DNA from: Acidobacteriota bacterium | Lineage (GTDB): Bacteria > Acidobacteriota > Blastocatellia > Pyrinomonadales > Pyrinomonadaceae | NCBI GenBank assembly: GCA_019639115.1 | Contig: JAHBSM010000008.1 | Location: forward strand, 113,585 to 177,584 | Length of the DNA stretch: 64,000 nucleotides | Direction of reading: 5' to 3' | Shown: in pieces, positions 17,589-26,608 of the stretch | Layout of the letters: each line of letters begins with the position of its first letter | How positions within the stretch are numbered: the stretch's first letter is position 1 | The notes under the pieces: generated by a model | Databases searched by the model: none | Told to the model about the DNA's origin: nothing | The model's input: the letters and a program-made list of their open reading frames with translations, nothing else | Program-made: the position numbers and the translations under genes

Positions 17589-18695
17589 TCAGCCGAATAT
17601 ATTGCGGACCTTGTCCATGAATGACCGGTCGCTGAACTCGTGGTCCTCGATCTCGGCGAGTTGTTCGAGCAGCTTGCGCTGTTCCTTAGTGAGTGTCTTT
17701 GGCGTCATAAGCGTTACGGCGACAAAAAGATCGCCCTTACCGCGGCCGCCGAGGTTAGGCATCCCGTGGCCTTTGACGCGAAAGACAGTGCCGGTCTGGG
17801 TACCCGCCGGGACCTTGACCGTCTCGCTGGAATCCAAAGTATCTACCGAGATATCAGCGCCGAGAGCCGCTTGGGCGAACGTGACCGGCACCGCGGTGTA
17901 GAGGTCGGCTCCCTGCCGCTCGAACCGCTCGTGCTCTCGGACGTGGATGACCACGTAAAGGTCGCCCGACGGCCCGCCGCCGACGCCTGCCTCGCCTTCG
18001 CCCGATACGCGGAGCCGGGAGCCGGTCTCGACACCGGCCGGTATCTTGATCTCGATGGTACGCTCGCGTTCGACCCGGCCCTGGCCGCGACACTTTTTAC
18101 ACGGCGATTTGATTATGCGGCCGCGGCCCGCACAATTCGGGCACGTGCGCATCACGCTGAAAAACCCCTGTTGGTAACGCGTCTGGCCGCTGCCGCCGCA
18201 TGTTACGCATGTCTCAGGTTGCGTGCCGCTCTCGGCGCCGCTGCCGTCGCATTCGTCGCACTGCTCCAATCGCGGGATCCGAAGCGTCTCGTCCTTGCCA
18301 GTGGCGGCGTCTTCGAGCGAGATCTCCAGATCGTAACGCAGATCAGATCCGCGTTGTACGGTCGTCCTTCGGCTCGTTCGGCCGCCGAACATATCGCCGA
18401 ACCCGAACATCTCGAATATGTCGTCGAAATTGGAGTAACCGCCCTCGAATCCGCCGAATCCGGCACCTGCGCCGACGCCCTGATGCCCAAAACGGTCGTA
18501 CGCTGCTCGTTTTTGCTGGTCAGAGAGGACCGAGTATGCCTCGGCGGCTTCTTTGAATCTCTCCTCGGCGGCGGGATCGTCCGGGTTCTTGTCGGGATGA
18601 TACTTCACTGCAAGAGCGCGATAGGCCTTTTTGATCTCGGCCTCGTTCGCGGTCTTTGACACGCCCAAAATCTCGTAATAATCTCGCTTGCTCAT
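17589..18695 (-). CDS. dnaJ: Molecular chaperone DnaJ
   Basis: The 368-residue co-chaperone stimulates DnaK ATPase activity and delivers unfolded clients. The J domain occupies residues 1-70 with the HPD motif at 33-35. A Gly/Phe-rich segment follows (about 75-110). The zinc-binding domain has four CxxCxGxG repeats: [24 protein letters not shown] and CKKCRGQG. The C-terminal substrate-binding domains end with the dimerisation helix. This is a type I DnaJ. The ATG at 18695 begins [12 protein letters not shown], the expected start; an upstream in-frame ATG adds 18 non-conserved residues. dnaK and grpE are not adjacent. The gene is followed by its own terminator. Confidence 0.97.
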   Translation of the reverse strand: MSKRDYYEILGVSKTANEAEIKKAYRALAVKYHPDKNPDDPAAEERFKEAAEAYSVLSDQQKRAAYDRFGHQGVGAGAGFGGFEGGYSNFDDIFEMFGFGDMFGGRTSRRTTVQRGSDLRYDLEISLEDAATGKDETLRIPRLEQCDECDGSGAESGTQPETCVTCGGSGQTRYQQGFFSVMRTCPNCAGRGRIIKSPCKKCRGQGRVERERTIEIKIPAGVETGSRLRVSGEGEAGVGGGPSGDLYVVIHVREHERFERQGADLYTAVPVTFAQAALGADISVDTLDSSETVKVPAGTQTGTVFRVKGHGMPNLGGRGKGDLFVAVTLMTPKTLTKEQRKLLEQLAEIEDHEFSDRSFMDKVRNIFG

Positions 18696-18779
18696 ACGTG
18701 ATCGCCAAAGCAAAACGCCAGCCCGATCTACAGGTACGAACTGACGCATAACTATTATCTAATATTGAGAGCCGAGCGC

Positions 18780-19160
18780 TCAAGCCCCGATGCGCCACGG
18801 CGGATTTTTGCGATTCGTCCCGGCGTGATACAGGCAGATGCGGTTGCCGTTCGGGTCGGTGAGATATGCCTGCCGCCAAAGCCAAGGCCGATCGGCCGGA
18901 TCTTCGTCGAATAAAAGACCAAGAGCTTTAAGGCGCTCGACCTCGCCGTCCAGATCGTGGCATTCGAAGTAGAGGACGATGTTATTGATCGGCTCATGGC
19001 CGGGGAATTCGTTAACGGACAGCGTCGAATCGCCGTCGGGGCATTCCAATCGAGCGTAACGCGGCAGTGAATCAACGATCCGGCGGAGCCCGAGCTTCTC
19101 AAAAAACTCGACCGTTTCGACGGTCCTGGACGAATAGATGGTTACCTGGTTGAGATCCAT
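18780..19160 (-). CDS. VOC family protein (glyoxalase/bleomycin-resistance fold)
   Basis: The 126-residue protein has the beta-alpha-beta-beta-beta vicinal oxygen chelate fold in two halves. The first half starts with VTIYSSRTVETVEFFEKLGL, the second includes NIVLYFECHDLDGEVERLKALG and ends at AYLTDPNGNRICLYHAG, where Asp-Pro-(Asp/Asn)-Gly is a family hallmark. The Glu/His metal ligands are not obvious at all four positions, so it may not be a glyoxalase. The substrate is unknown. It is upstream of dnaJ on the same strand (84-base gap) and divergent from a methyltransferase-like gene. Confidence 0.82.
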   Translation of the reverse strand: MDLNQVTIYSSRTVETVEFFEKLGLRRIVDSLPRYARLECPDGDSTLSVNEFPGHEPINNIVLYFECHDLDGEVERLKALGLLFDEDPADRPWLWRQAYLTDPNGNRICLYHAGTNRKNPPWRIGA

Positions 19161-19245
19161 GCGGAAAAGGATATCAGAACGAGCCGAATCGCCGGCATGG
19201 ATCGCTTGTCACGTTAGACCGGAGCGGTGGCCGCCGACGCGGGTT

Positions 19246-19254
19246 TGATATGAT
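19246..19254 (+). promoter_or_regulatory. Candidate extended -10 promoter for the 19281 gene
   Basis: TGA immediately precedes TATGAT, an extended -10 pattern, 27 bases before the ATG at 19281. No well-spaced -35 box is visible. The same 120-base interval must also carry the divergent VOC promoter. Confidence 0.33.
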
Positions 19255-19280
19255 AATCTGTAGATCGACGAATTGGCGTT

Positions 19281-20066
19281 ATGGACAACTTCCGACAGCG
19301 GATAGAGGGCCTGGACCTCTCACTTTTCGACAAAGTTCACAGTCAGACCTCACCGAACGACAAGCGATCCTTTTTGGCGATCGAGGCCGCAACTGGTGAG
19401 CTCACGGATGGCTTTACATACCTTGAGATCGGCTCGTATCTCGGCGGTAGCCTGCAGCCGTACGTTGCGGACGGCCGCTGCGGACGGATCTTTTCGATAG
19501 ATCTGCGCCCTAAAGAATCGGCCGATGACCGCGGCGTGTCGCAGATATATCACGATAATACGACGGCCCGAATGCTCGAGAACTTAAGAGGCGTGGATGG
19601 CGCCGATCTTAGCAAGCTGACGTGCATAGACGCCGACGTAAAGGACATAGACCCGTCGCGGATCGATCCGGCACCGGAGCTGTGCCTGATCGACGGCGAA
19701 CATACGGATGAAGCGACGTGGCGCGATTACAAGTTCTGCAGAGAGGTCATGGCATCTAACGGGGCGATCGTATTCCACGACGCGATGATCATTTACAACT
19801 GTCTGGATCGCATTGTGACGGAACTAGCTTCGGAGGGTGTCAAATTCCGGGCCTACAACCTGCCGGACGTCGTATTCGTTGTCGAGATAGGCGATTTCCC
19901 GCTGCATCGGTCGCAGTCGATCACCGATATGCTGACGAACAACCACGTAGGCTATCTGCACTCGCTGAAATTCACTGACCAGTACCGACGGTTTGCCAAT
20001 AGGTGGCCATTTACCGCGATCCGCCAGGTCAAGGCACGGTTTACGGGCTCGAACGTGACCAAATGA
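19281..20066 (+). CDS. Class I methyltransferase-like protein (Methyltransf_24 type)
   Basis: The 261-residue protein has a Rossmann-like fold of the Methyltransf_24 group often found near glycan or natural-product genes. Motif I is YLEIGSYLGGSL (about residues 49-60), the acidic residue of strand 2 is in IFSIDLRPKE, and ELCLIDGEHTDEATWRDYKF followed by GAIVFHDAMIIYN gives the later strands and a possible metal site (Asp/His/Asp). The substrate is unknown. It is convergent with a small TPR-like gene, whose stop is four bases away, and divergent from the VOC protein gene. Confidence 0.8.
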   Translation: MDNFRQRIEGLDLSLFDKVHSQTSPNDKRSFLAIEAATGELTDGFTYLEIGSYLGGSLQPYVADGRCGRIFSIDLRPKESADDRGVSQIYHDNTTARMLENLRGVDGADLSKLTCIDADVKDIDPSRIDPAPELCLIDGEHTDEATWRDYKFCREVMASNGAIVFHDAMIIYNCLDRIVTELASEGVKFRAYNLPDVVFVVEIGDFPLHRSQSITDMLTNNHVGYLHSLKFTDQYRRFANRWPFTAIRQVKARFTGSNVTK

Positions 20067-20070
20067 GGCG

Positions 20071-20526
20071 CTATTTGTCGTCGCGGATCCTGCCGAGCGT
20101 GACCTTAGCTTCCTCGGCATATTTGCTGTCGGAGTATTTATCGACGAGCATCGAGAGATAGGCGATCGCGTCTTCGCGAAGCTTCTCAGGGGCGTATTTT
20201 TTCTTCTCGGCCGGGATGGCGAGATTCACCTTCTGCTTGCCTTTGTTCTGCGATAGATAATAGCTGCTCATCCCCGCCAGATACAGGAACTCATCGATCT
20301 TAGAGAATTCAGGATACGCAGCAAACGTCTCTTCGAATCGCAGGAGGACCTGTTTGTAGGCCTGGCGTGCGGGACCGAAGGCCTGCCAAGCCACATCAAG
20401 GTTATGTTTGGCGTCGGCTTCCATCAGCGGGTCACGTTCGACCGCGAGCGTGACATTTCGCTGAGCAGAGACCGCCGTGACCGAGGCCAAAATTAGAGCA
20501 AAAAAGAGAATGGATCGCGTTCGCAT
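20071..20526 (-). CDS. Small secreted TPR/BamD-like protein
   Basis: The 151-residue protein has a signal peptide (MRTRSILFFALILASVTAVS, cleaved after SAQ). The mature part is helical with a TPR-like spacing: DAKHNLDVAWQAFGPARQAY, FEETFAAYPEFSKIDEFLYL and LVDKYSDSKYAEEAKVTLGR. The last line, a 'xxYPxSxYxxEA' pattern, resembles the repeat ends of BamD and YbgF-type outer-membrane proteins. There is no lipobox, so it is not a typical BamD. A role in the periplasm is inferred. It is the last gene of a minus-strand run that includes mtnP, 60 bases upstream. Confidence 0.72.
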   Translation of the reverse strand: MRTRSILFFALILASVTAVSAQRNVTLAVERDPLMEADAKHNLDVAWQAFGPARQAYKQVLLRFEETFAAYPEFSKIDEFLYLAGMSSYYLSQNKGKQKVNLAIPAEKKKYAPEKLREDAIAYLSMLVDKYSDSKYAEEAKVTLGRIRDDK

Positions 20527-20586
20527 ATCGCAATTTAAGATGCCAAAGGTCCGATGGCCGTTGGCTTAGGTCATCGGAGGCCGAGA

Positions 20587-21462
20587 TCAGGACGGCCGAT
20601 ATTTGCCTATGATCGCTTCGAGTTTTTTGGCCGTGTCTTCGGGCCAATGATCAGGAGCAGTGAAGATCGCGTTCCTGGTCGCTCCCGCAAATTGGTTCGG
20701 CGTCTGCTTTTCGGCAACGCGTTTGACGGCGTCCTTGAGTATCAATTGGGCGTTTCGAACGTTCTTGTTGAGATACTCGACGACCATGTCGATCGTAACG
20801 TCGTCATGTCCCTCGTGCCAGCAATCATAGTCGGTGACCAGGGCGAGCGTGGCATAGGCTATCTCGGCCTCACGTGCCAGCTTTGCTTCCTGGAGATTGG
20901 TCATGCCTATGATGTCCATTCCCCATTGTCGATAGACGAGCGACTCGGCCTTTGTCGAGAAAGCAGGGCCTTCCATACAAAGATATGTGCCACCGCGATG
21001 GACGTTCACGCCGACCTCTTTACATGATGCCTCTAGGATATCGCCAAGTTCGCCGCACACCGGATGAGCGAACGTGACGTGGCCGACGATCCCTTCGCCG
21101 AAGAACGTGGATTCTCTCGCACGGTCGCGAGTGCGGTCAAAGAACTGATCCGGAATCACCATGTCGGTCGGGGCATACTGCTCCTGGAGGCTGCCGACGG
21201 CAGAAACCGAAAGTATATACTCCACTCCGAGCAGTTTCATTGCGTAGATGTTGGCCCGATAGGGAACCTCGGTCGGCGTAAACCTGTGCCCGCGTGCATG
21301 ACGCGGCAGGAACGCCACGGTCACTCCGCCGAGTTCTCCGATGATGAACGCATCCGACGGGCTGCCGAAAGGCGTTTCGACGACCTGTTCCCGGACGTTT
21401 TCCAGTTCCGGCATTTGGTATAGACCGCTGCCGCCGATGATCCCAATGCTGACTTGTTCCAT
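20587..21462 (-). CDS. mtnP: S-methyl-5'-thioadenosine phosphorylase
   Basis: The 291-residue enzyme splits methylthioadenosine with phosphate into adenine and 5-methylthioribose-1-phosphate, salvaging methionine and purine. Family landmarks are IGIIGGSGLYQMPELE, the phosphate-binding LPRHARGHRFTPTEVPYRAN, SAVGSLQEQYAPTDMVIPDQ, and the substrate-binding TYLCMEGPAFSTKAES followed by IGMTNLQEAKLAREAEIAYA and TDYDCWH (with the adenine-binding Asp). These motifs fit MtnP over purine nucleoside phosphorylase: the Asp in the TDYDCW position is the 6-amino selective residue. It lies three bases downstream of an unknown secreted protein on the same strand. Other methionine-salvage genes are absent from this window. 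Confidence 0.95.
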   Translation of the reverse strand: MEQVSIGIIGGSGLYQMPELENVREQVVETPFGSPSDAFIIGELGGVTVAFLPRHARGHRFTPTEVPYRANIYAMKLLGVEYILSVSAVGSLQEQYAPTDMVIPDQFFDRTRDRARESTFFGEGIVGHVTFAHPVCGELGDILEASCKEVGVNVHRGGTYLCMEGPAFSTKAESLVYRQWGMDIIGMTNLQEAKLAREAEIAYATLALVTDYDCWHEGHDDVTIDMVVEYLNKNVRNAQLILKDAVKRVAEKQTPNQFAGATRNAIFTAPDHWPEDTAKKLEAIIGKYRPS

Positions 21463-21465
21463 GTT

Positions 21466-21990
21466 TTATTTACCAGGTGCTGCCTTGCCGCTCCCGCAGT
21501 CCGCAGCTTCGACGGCTTTCTTCAGTTGGCCGCTGTCCAGATCCGCGCTCAACGCGTCCATCCCAGCGGTCGCGGTTTTCGGCTTTGTTCGCAGGATCGC
21601 ACGGTATGCTTTTACCACACTTTCGAGGCCGGCTAACTGCGCTGCATTCTCATCCTTGTTATCCGGGTTCTGAAGTTTGAACGAGGCCATGGCGATCGTG
21701 TATTGCGTGAGCATCTCGGAGCTGTATTTGTACTTTTTGTCCATGATCGGAGCGATCAGCGGTCCGCCGCATATGGTCACGCTTACGTCGTCGGTTTCGA
21801 TCACATATTTAACGGCCCAGGCGCGAAAATCCTTTGCATTCTCATCGAATGGATCCTGCTCAAGGAACTGCGTCACCTTGATCAACCGCTCCTTGTTCTT
21901 CTCTTTGTCGCTTGCCCCGGATTGAGCGAATACGCCCGCCGTCAAAAGAACCAACACAAATAACGCGTGAAAGAATTGTTGTGATCTCAA
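21466..21990 (-). CDS. Secreted protein of unknown function, 174 residues
   Basis: The start is a TTG at 21990, supported by AAAGGAGA six bases upstream; no in-frame ATG makes a better start. The N-terminus (LRSQQFFHALFVLVLLTAGV, cleaved after FAQ) is a signal peptide. The mature protein is helical and contains ICGGPLIAPIMDKKYKYSSE in the middle, with two cysteines in all (near residue 75 and near the C-terminus). I do not recognise a family. Its stop is three bases from the start of mtnP, so the two are co-transcribed. A periplasmic location is inferred. Confidence 0.7.
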   Translation of the reverse strand: MRSQQFFHALFVLVLLTAGVFAQSGASDKEKNKERLIKVTQFLEQDPFDENAKDFRAWAVKYVIETDDVSVTICGGPLIAPIMDKKYKYSSEMLTQYTIAMASFKLQNPDNKDENAAQLAGLESVVKAYRAILRTKPKTATAGMDALSADLDSGQLKKAVEAADCGSGKAAPGK

Positions 21991-22011
21991 GTTTTTCTCC
22001 TTTGGCTACGG

Positions 22012-22860
22012 TCAAACAGGAATAGCTTCCATTTTATCCTGCACGACCGTAAGGCGGCAAAGTGGCGTTTTGATATCGTGATAAAAAAGACACAACCAAT
22101 TTTCGGCTGCGGCAAGCGGAAGGATGCGGCGTTTGAACTCTAAGGTCTCGACAGGATAGAGGTCGAAGCCTGCTATCCATGGGAGCCTCAGATGTGCCTT
22201 CATAGGTATCAGATCCGCAAAACCGTACATCGTCTCGCCGCCGCGGTCGAGCCGCCACGTCTGCATCGTCTCTGAATGGCCTCGCTCGGTCATAAGCCGA
22301 AGTCCGGGCACGACTTCATAATCGTCGGGCATCATCTCCAGTTGTCCGGATGCGATCATCGGCCGCCAATTCTCCGCCAGGTAGCTTGCGCGGTCGCGTT
22401 CGTGCGGTGCTTCCGCATGGTCGAGCTCACTCTTTGAGACGAGATATCGGGCATTCGGGAATTGAGGCAAAAACGCTTCGTTCGGCCCCGATCCGGGTCC
22501 GGGGACCGTGTTGCCGCCGGCATGGTCAAAATGAAGATGAGTGTTGACTACGATAGTGATGTCCTCGGGGCCGCAGCCTGCTATCTCGCGCAGCGAATCG
22601 GCCAGGGGCCGCGTGCGCTCGATGCCGTACATCTCGATCTGCCTCGGCGACCATTTTTCACCGATACCGGTCTCGATCAGGATGCGGTCGGAAGGCGTCT
22701 CGATGAAGACGCAATTCATCGCCATCCGAATACGATTTGAGCTGTCAGCCGGACATTCCCGCTCCCAAACGACGCGAGGGACGACACCGAACATCGCCCC
22801 TCCGTCAAGTTTGAGTTCCGCGTCGGGGATCACCTCGACGCGGTAGTCACTCAATCGCAT
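22012..22860 (-). CDS. MBL-fold metallo-hydrolase
   Basis: The 282-residue protein has the metallo-beta-lactamase fold: the metal-binding HLHFDHAGG (THLHFDHAGGNT) near residues 110-118, an upstream strand LIETGIGEKW, and downstream His and Asp ligands (TERGHSETMQ and FADLIPM). The set matches glyoxalase II, lactonase and related hydrolases with two zinc or iron ions. The N-terminal YRVEVIPDAELKLDGGAMFG line resembles AHL-lactonase-type members, but the substrate is not determined. The ATG lies directly after the stop of the PpiC gene with no gap, so the two are translated from one message. Confidence 0.88.
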   Translation of the reverse strand: MRLSDYRVEVIPDAELKLDGGAMFGVVPRVVWERECPADSSNRIRMAMNCVFIETPSDRILIETGIGEKWSPRQIEMYGIERTRPLADSLREIAGCGPEDITIVVNTHLHFDHAGGNTVPGPGSGPNEAFLPQFPNARYLVSKSELDHAEAPHERDRASYLAENWRPMIASGQLEMMPDDYEVVPGLRLMTERGHSETMQTWRLDRGGETMYGFADLIPMKAHLRLPWIAGFDLYPVETLEFKRRILPLAAAENWLCLFYHDIKTPLCRLTVVQDKMEAIPV

Positions 22861-24324
22861 TTACTTTTTCTTGCCTTCGGGTTTTTTGGCCTCAGGCTTC
22901 TTGGCATCGGGCTTTTTGCTGCCCGGTGCGGCATCGTCAAGATCGCCCTGGGGCATCTGCTGCGGCATCTGACGCTTGTTCATCTGTTGGATCTGCTCTT
23001 CTGTCAGCTCCGGCACCTCAAAATCGTCAGGCACCGATACGCCGTTCTCCGCGACGAGCTTGTCGAGCAGAGCCTTGCGCTTCTCGTCCTCGAGCTTGCC
23101 GCGAACAAAATCCTTTACCGGCATCTGGCGTCCCGGGCGATCCGGGTCTTCCATCATTGTCGATATAAGAATGTGGCGGACATCGTAGGTCTCGCCGGAG
23201 CTGTCCTTGCTGTCAGATTTGCCAAGTTTGCGTTCAAGTTTGATGATATGAAAGCCAAAATCAGTAGGAACGATCTCGGGTGCGACCTGGCCCGGCTCGA
23301 GCGAAAGAGCCGCTTGTTCGAACGGAGCCACCATGCGGCCTTTCGGGACGTCCTTATAGAGTCCGCCCTGCGGCTGTCCGTCCGCTCCTTTGTTACCAGG
23401 ATCGTCCGAATTCTCATTAGCAAGTGCTGCGAAATCCTCACCGTTCTTTGCCCGAGCTAGTACCTCCTCGGCCTTGGTCCGCTTTGAATCCGGGCCGAGC
23501 TCAGGATGCTTTGCGATGTAATCATCGATCTCAGCATCGGTGACCTGGAGCAGCGGCGCCTGCGTTTCAGAGAAGAGCCGAGCGAGGAATTGAGCTTTCT
23601 GCAGCTTTGTCTGAAGTCCGATCCGAGCCACAACATCTTTGCCGATCTCGCCGGCCTCTACCTTGTCCTTGTATTCCTTGTAATAGATGCGTGTTCGAGC
23701 AAAATAATCGCGAGCCTGCTGGCGTTCATCGTCTGAGATCTCGCGATCTTTCATTTGCGGGTTTGCCGCTTTAAGAAGCGAGATACGACAATTGAGAAAA
23801 TCCTCAAATTCAGCTTCGTGCGTCCTGTTATCCGCAGGTTCGCCCAAGCCGAGCTTGTCCATAAAGCCCGCAAAACCGGACCGTGGGCCCGGGACCGACG
23901 TATCGCCCCAATACTGGTTGATCTGCTCCTCGGAGATGAATCCATAAGGGGGCATCGGGCCGCTGTCCTTGTGCAATTCCTTGTCGTAATTGCCGGCGGC
24001 GGTCTCGATCTCGATATTCTGGAGTTCCTGACGGTTGACCGGATCGTCGGCTATGCCCGAGCGTTGTGCTGCACTCGCAAAGGCGAATAGCTGCCTGAAA
24101 CTATCAAGCTGCTGCTTTTTGATACCCGGATCGTCCTTGAGGCGTTTCAAGATGCCTGGATTCGATTTCGCCACATCGGACAGGAGCATCTCGATCTCGG
24201 ATGCACTGATCGAATTCAACGCGTCATGCGAAGCGCCGCCGACCTTTTTCTTCCAAACGACGAGACCGAAACCGATAAGTACGATCACGACCAACAGCAC
24301 AAGGGCTTTATTCAGATTGCTCAA
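22861..24324 (-). CDS. PpiC/SurA-type peptidylprolyl isomerase, membrane-anchored
   Basis: The 487-residue protein starts at TTG 24324 with AGGA eight bases upstream. Residues 5-24 form a membrane anchor (LVVIVLIGFGLVVWKKK). A helical chaperone region with SurA_N character follows (DAEIDDYIAKHPEL), then a parvulin domain at about residues 255-370: ARAKNGEDFAALANENSDDPG, GGLYKDVPKGRMV, GQVAPEIVPTDFGFHIIKLE. A second helical region and a Lys/Pro/Ala/Glu-rich tail (KKPDAKKPEAKKPEGKKK) end it. It should speed up X-Pro isomerisation of proteins entering the periplasm. The basic C-terminal tail is unusual for the family and may bind nucleic acid or a wall polymer. Confidence 0.85.
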   Translation of the reverse strand: MSNLNKALVLLVVIVLIGFGLVVWKKKVGGASHDALNSISASEIEMLLSDVAKSNPGILKRLKDDPGIKKQQLDSFRQLFAFASAAQRSGIADDPVNRQELQNIEIETAAGNYDKELHKDSGPMPPYGFISEEQINQYWGDTSVPGPRSGFAGFMDKLGLGEPADNRTHEAEFEDFLNCRISLLKAANPQMKDREISDDERQQARDYFARTRIYYKEYKDKVEAGEIGKDVVARIGLQTKLQKAQFLARLFSETQAPLLQVTDAEIDDYIAKHPELGPDSKRTKAEEVLARAKNGEDFAALANENSDDPGNKGADGQPQGGLYKDVPKGRMVAPFEQAALSLEPGQVAPEIVPTDFGFHIIKLERKLGKSDSKDSSGETYDVRHILISTMMEDPDRPGRQMPVKDFVRGKLEDEKRKALLDKLVAENGVSVPDDFEVPELTEEQIQQMNKRQMPQQMPQGDLDDAAPGSKKPDAKKPEAKKPEGKKK

Positions 24325-24417
24325 TTTAAGATTCCTCTCAAGACAAAAATGTAAACGATAATGATATCAGACGCGACCCGCAACGGCTAATTAAATCTGC
24401 CGGCCTGCTGCGGGCGA

Positions 24418-24819
24418 TCAGACGGTCTGCTTCTGGACAAGCTCAAGCAGGACACCGCCCGACGCGGCGGGATGGACGAATGCGACGAGACATCCCTCAG
24501 CACCGATACGCGGTGACTCGTCGATCAGACGCATTCCCTGAGATTTTAGCTTTGCCAACGCAGCCTCAATATCATCGACCTCAACTGCTATGTGATGGAT
24601 GCCGCCGCCGCGCTTTGCGAGAAAGTTTGATATAGGCGAATCGTCAGACGTCGGCTCGAGAAGTTCGACGCGGCTCTCGCCGATCGGCAACATCGCGACA
24701 CGGACCTTTTGGTCCTCGACCGTCTCGGTGTGCACGTTCTCCAATCCGAGAGCGTCCTCCCAGAATCTCAAGGCCTCGTCGATGCCTTTTGTAGCAATTC
24801 CCAGATGGTCGATCTTCAT
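24418..24819 (-). CDS. mce: Methylmalonyl-CoA epimerase
   Basis: The 133-residue VOC-fold enzyme interconverts (2R)- and (2S)-methylmalonyl-CoA in propionate metabolism. Landmarks are IDHLGIATKGIDEALRFWED with the first metal His, ESRVELLEPTSDDSPISNFL, GGGIHHIAVEVDDIEAALA with the next His, and VLLELVQK with the Glu ligand at the end. The gene starts six bases after the stop of meaB, the chaperone of methylmalonyl-CoA mutase, which confirms the assignment. The mutase genes are outside the window. Confidence 0.94.
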   Translation of the reverse strand: MKIDHLGIATKGIDEALRFWEDALGLENVHTETVEDQKVRVAMLPIGESRVELLEPTSDDSPISNFLAKRGGGIHHIAVEVDDIEAALAKLKSQGMRLIDESPRIGAEGCLVAFVHPAASGGVLLELVQKQTV

Positions 24820-24825
24820 AATGTT

Positions 24826-25806
24826 TCAGTTATTTGGGCCCGATCCGCTGCGGCCCGGCGCTGAGGCCGAAGTGATGAGCGATTCGACGGCCGTGTAAGG
24901 GTCGATCCGCTTGGCTGCGACATCGGATGCTAGGCGATCGAGCGCCTCATTTGAGCCGCCGCGTGCAAGCAGGTCTCTCAGCAGGCGTTCGCGAAGCAAC
25001 TCGAGAAGGCGCCATTTCGCGATCGAGGTCTTTCGGTCTGCTATATCGTCGTTGTAGGCCATAGACGAGAATTCTGTATATTTGCCGATCGCGGCCGCCA
25101 GATCGTCAATGCCTTTTGATTCGGTGGCGATCGTCTTGACGATCGGCGGGTTCCACATGTCGGGCCTGTGCGCGAGTGAAAGCAGCGCTTCGAGCTCCTT
25201 TTGGGTCCGGAGCACGCCTTCGCGATCTGCCTTGTTGATCACAAAAACGTCTCCGATCTCCATGATGCCGGCTTTAATGGCCTGAATGTCGTCACCCATG
25301 CCCGGCACCAATACGACCACCGAGACATCAGCGGTCTTTACGATCTCAACTTCGTCCTGGCCGACGCCGACCGTTTCGACAATTATTTTGCCGTAGCCAG
25401 CCGCATCGAGGATCGCTACCGCATCGACCGTCGCTCGCGAAAGCCCGCCGAGATTTCCACGGGTCGCCATAGATCGAATGAAGATATTCTTATCCAACCC
25501 GAGCGTGGACATACGGATACGATCGCCGAGTATCGCGCCGCCCGAAAATGGCGACGAAGGATCGATGCAGACGATGCCGACGCGTTCGCCTTCGTCCTTG
25601 TAGAACGACGCGAGCTTGTCAACGAGCGAGGATTTGCCTGCTCCGGGAGCCCCGGTAATGCCTATCACAGTGGCTTTGCCCGTCAACGGATAAACGGCGC
25701 GCATCAACTCAGCGGCATCGTCACCGGCGTGCTCGACCACCGAAATGGCCCGGGCGACCGACCGCACGTCTCCCGCAAGCAGCTTATCTATCTGATATGC
25801 AGCCAT
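24826..25806 (-). CDS. meaB: Methylmalonyl-CoA mutase-associated GTPase MeaB
   Basis: The 326-residue protein is a G3E-type P-loop GTPase that protects and reloads adenosylcobalamin in methylmalonyl-CoA mutase. The P-loop is GAPGAGKSS; VCIDPSSPFSGGAILGDRIRM is the switch region, VETVGVGQDEVEI the G3 region and NKADREG the base-specificity motif. The C-terminal helices match the dimerisation arm of the family. ATG 25806 is preferred over a TTG at 25812. mce follows six bases downstream. The two genes plus the foldase behind them form the 3' part of a transcription unit that starts after the terminator at 25842. Confidence 0.95.
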   Translation of the reverse strand: MAAYQIDKLLAGDVRSVARAISVVEHAGDDAAELMRAVYPLTGKATVIGITGAPGAGKSSLVDKLASFYKDEGERVGIVCIDPSSPFSGGAILGDRIRMSTLGLDKNIFIRSMATRGNLGGLSRATVDAVAILDAAGYGKIIVETVGVGQDEVEIVKTADVSVVVLVPGMGDDIQAIKAGIMEIGDVFVINKADREGVLRTQKELEALLSLAHRPDMWNPPIVKTIATESKGIDDLAAAIGKYTEFSSMAYNDDIADRKTSIAKWRLLELLRERLLRDLLARGGSNEALDRLASDVAAKRIDPYTAVESLITSASAPGRSGSGPNN

Positions 25807-25841
25807 ATCCAAATAGGTAGTTTCTCATTCTTTATCAAAAC

Positions 25842-25863
25842 AAAAAAGCGAGCCGAAGCTCGC
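25842..25863 (-). terminator. Rho-independent terminator after the DinB gene
   Basis: GCGAGC pairs with GCTCGC around a CGAA tetraloop. On the minus strand it is followed by TTTTTTG, 48 bases past the stop codon at 25912. Confidence 0.83.
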
Positions 25864-25911
25864 CTTAAATGCTGAGTGTCCCGCCTGTACCAACGCGAGG
25901 GGCCACTCGGG

Positions 25912-26436
25912 TCACATCTGGCCTTCGTCAGCTGACGGTCCATAGATGGAAGGCACCGGGATATCGTTCAGCCTGAGATATACCGATAGCTGTCCGCGAT
26001 GATGGATGATGTGATTCATCACGAAGGTGCGCATGACCGCGACTTTCGGCATTGTGAAATAGACCTGTTCGCCGTTTCGCATCGTCCAGTCGGTCATGAA
26101 CGTCTCGTCGGATGTTGAGGCCAGAGTGTCTTTGGCCTTTGCGATCTGCTCATCAAAAAAGCTGACGAGTTCGTCGGTCGATGCCGGCTCCAGCGGCTTC
26201 CAATCGCCCGTTGCAAAATCGAGTTCGTCTTGCTTGAGCGTCGCTTCGGTCCAACCGAACATCTCGGCGACGTGGACCGCCAGGCGTCCCATAGTCATCG
26301 ACTTTTCATGCGGTTTCCAATCGAACTTATCCGCCGGAATGCGTTCGAGACAAGCCCTCGCGGTCTTTGCCTCGTTCTCGAGTTCGGCCATGAATGCGGA
26401 CGCCAATCGTCCCGTGCCAGTAGCTGATGTGCTCAT
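25912..26436 (-). CDS. DinB family protein
   Basis: The 174-residue protein is a four-helix DinB/YfiT-type putative metal-dependent enzyme. Metal-site residues are visible as His in LAVHVAEMFGW and the HxxxH pair in MNHIIHHRGQLSVYLRLNDI, and the family's closing sequence PVPSIYGPSADE is present. Members include glutathione- or bacillithiol-type S-transferases and related enzymes; the substrate is unknown. The ATG at 26436 has AGGAG eight bases upstream and was chosen over a longer start. It is divergent from the nuclease gene. The 171-base interval to 26609 should hold both promoters. Confidence 0.87.
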   Translation of the reverse strand: MSTSATGTGRLASAFMAELENEAKTARACLERIPADKFDWKPHEKSMTMGRLAVHVAEMFGWTEATLKQDELDFATGDWKPLEPASTDELVSFFDEQIAKAKDTLASTSDETFMTDWTMRNGEQVYFTMPKVAVMRTFVMNHIIHHRGQLSVYLRLNDIPVPSIYGPSADEGQM

Positions 26437-26608
26437 TTGTACTCTCCTATTTGTCTTTTGAACTTCCAACCTTGAGTTGAGGGAAGATGATATCCCACGT
26501 GTTGCATAAATGCAACTGTAAACAACCTATAAGACGAAACGTTATCGCCTGACCCGCGTCGATATCGCTTTTGATTGATGATACGACAGTTCTGATAGAC
26601 TTGTTCAG

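Noticed and set aside
17640..18659. Long plus-strand frame of 339 residues opposite dnaJ
   Set aside because: It is the antisense of dnaJ, with no ribosome binding site and no recognisable motif; it reflects high GC content and the CxxCxGxG-rich gene.
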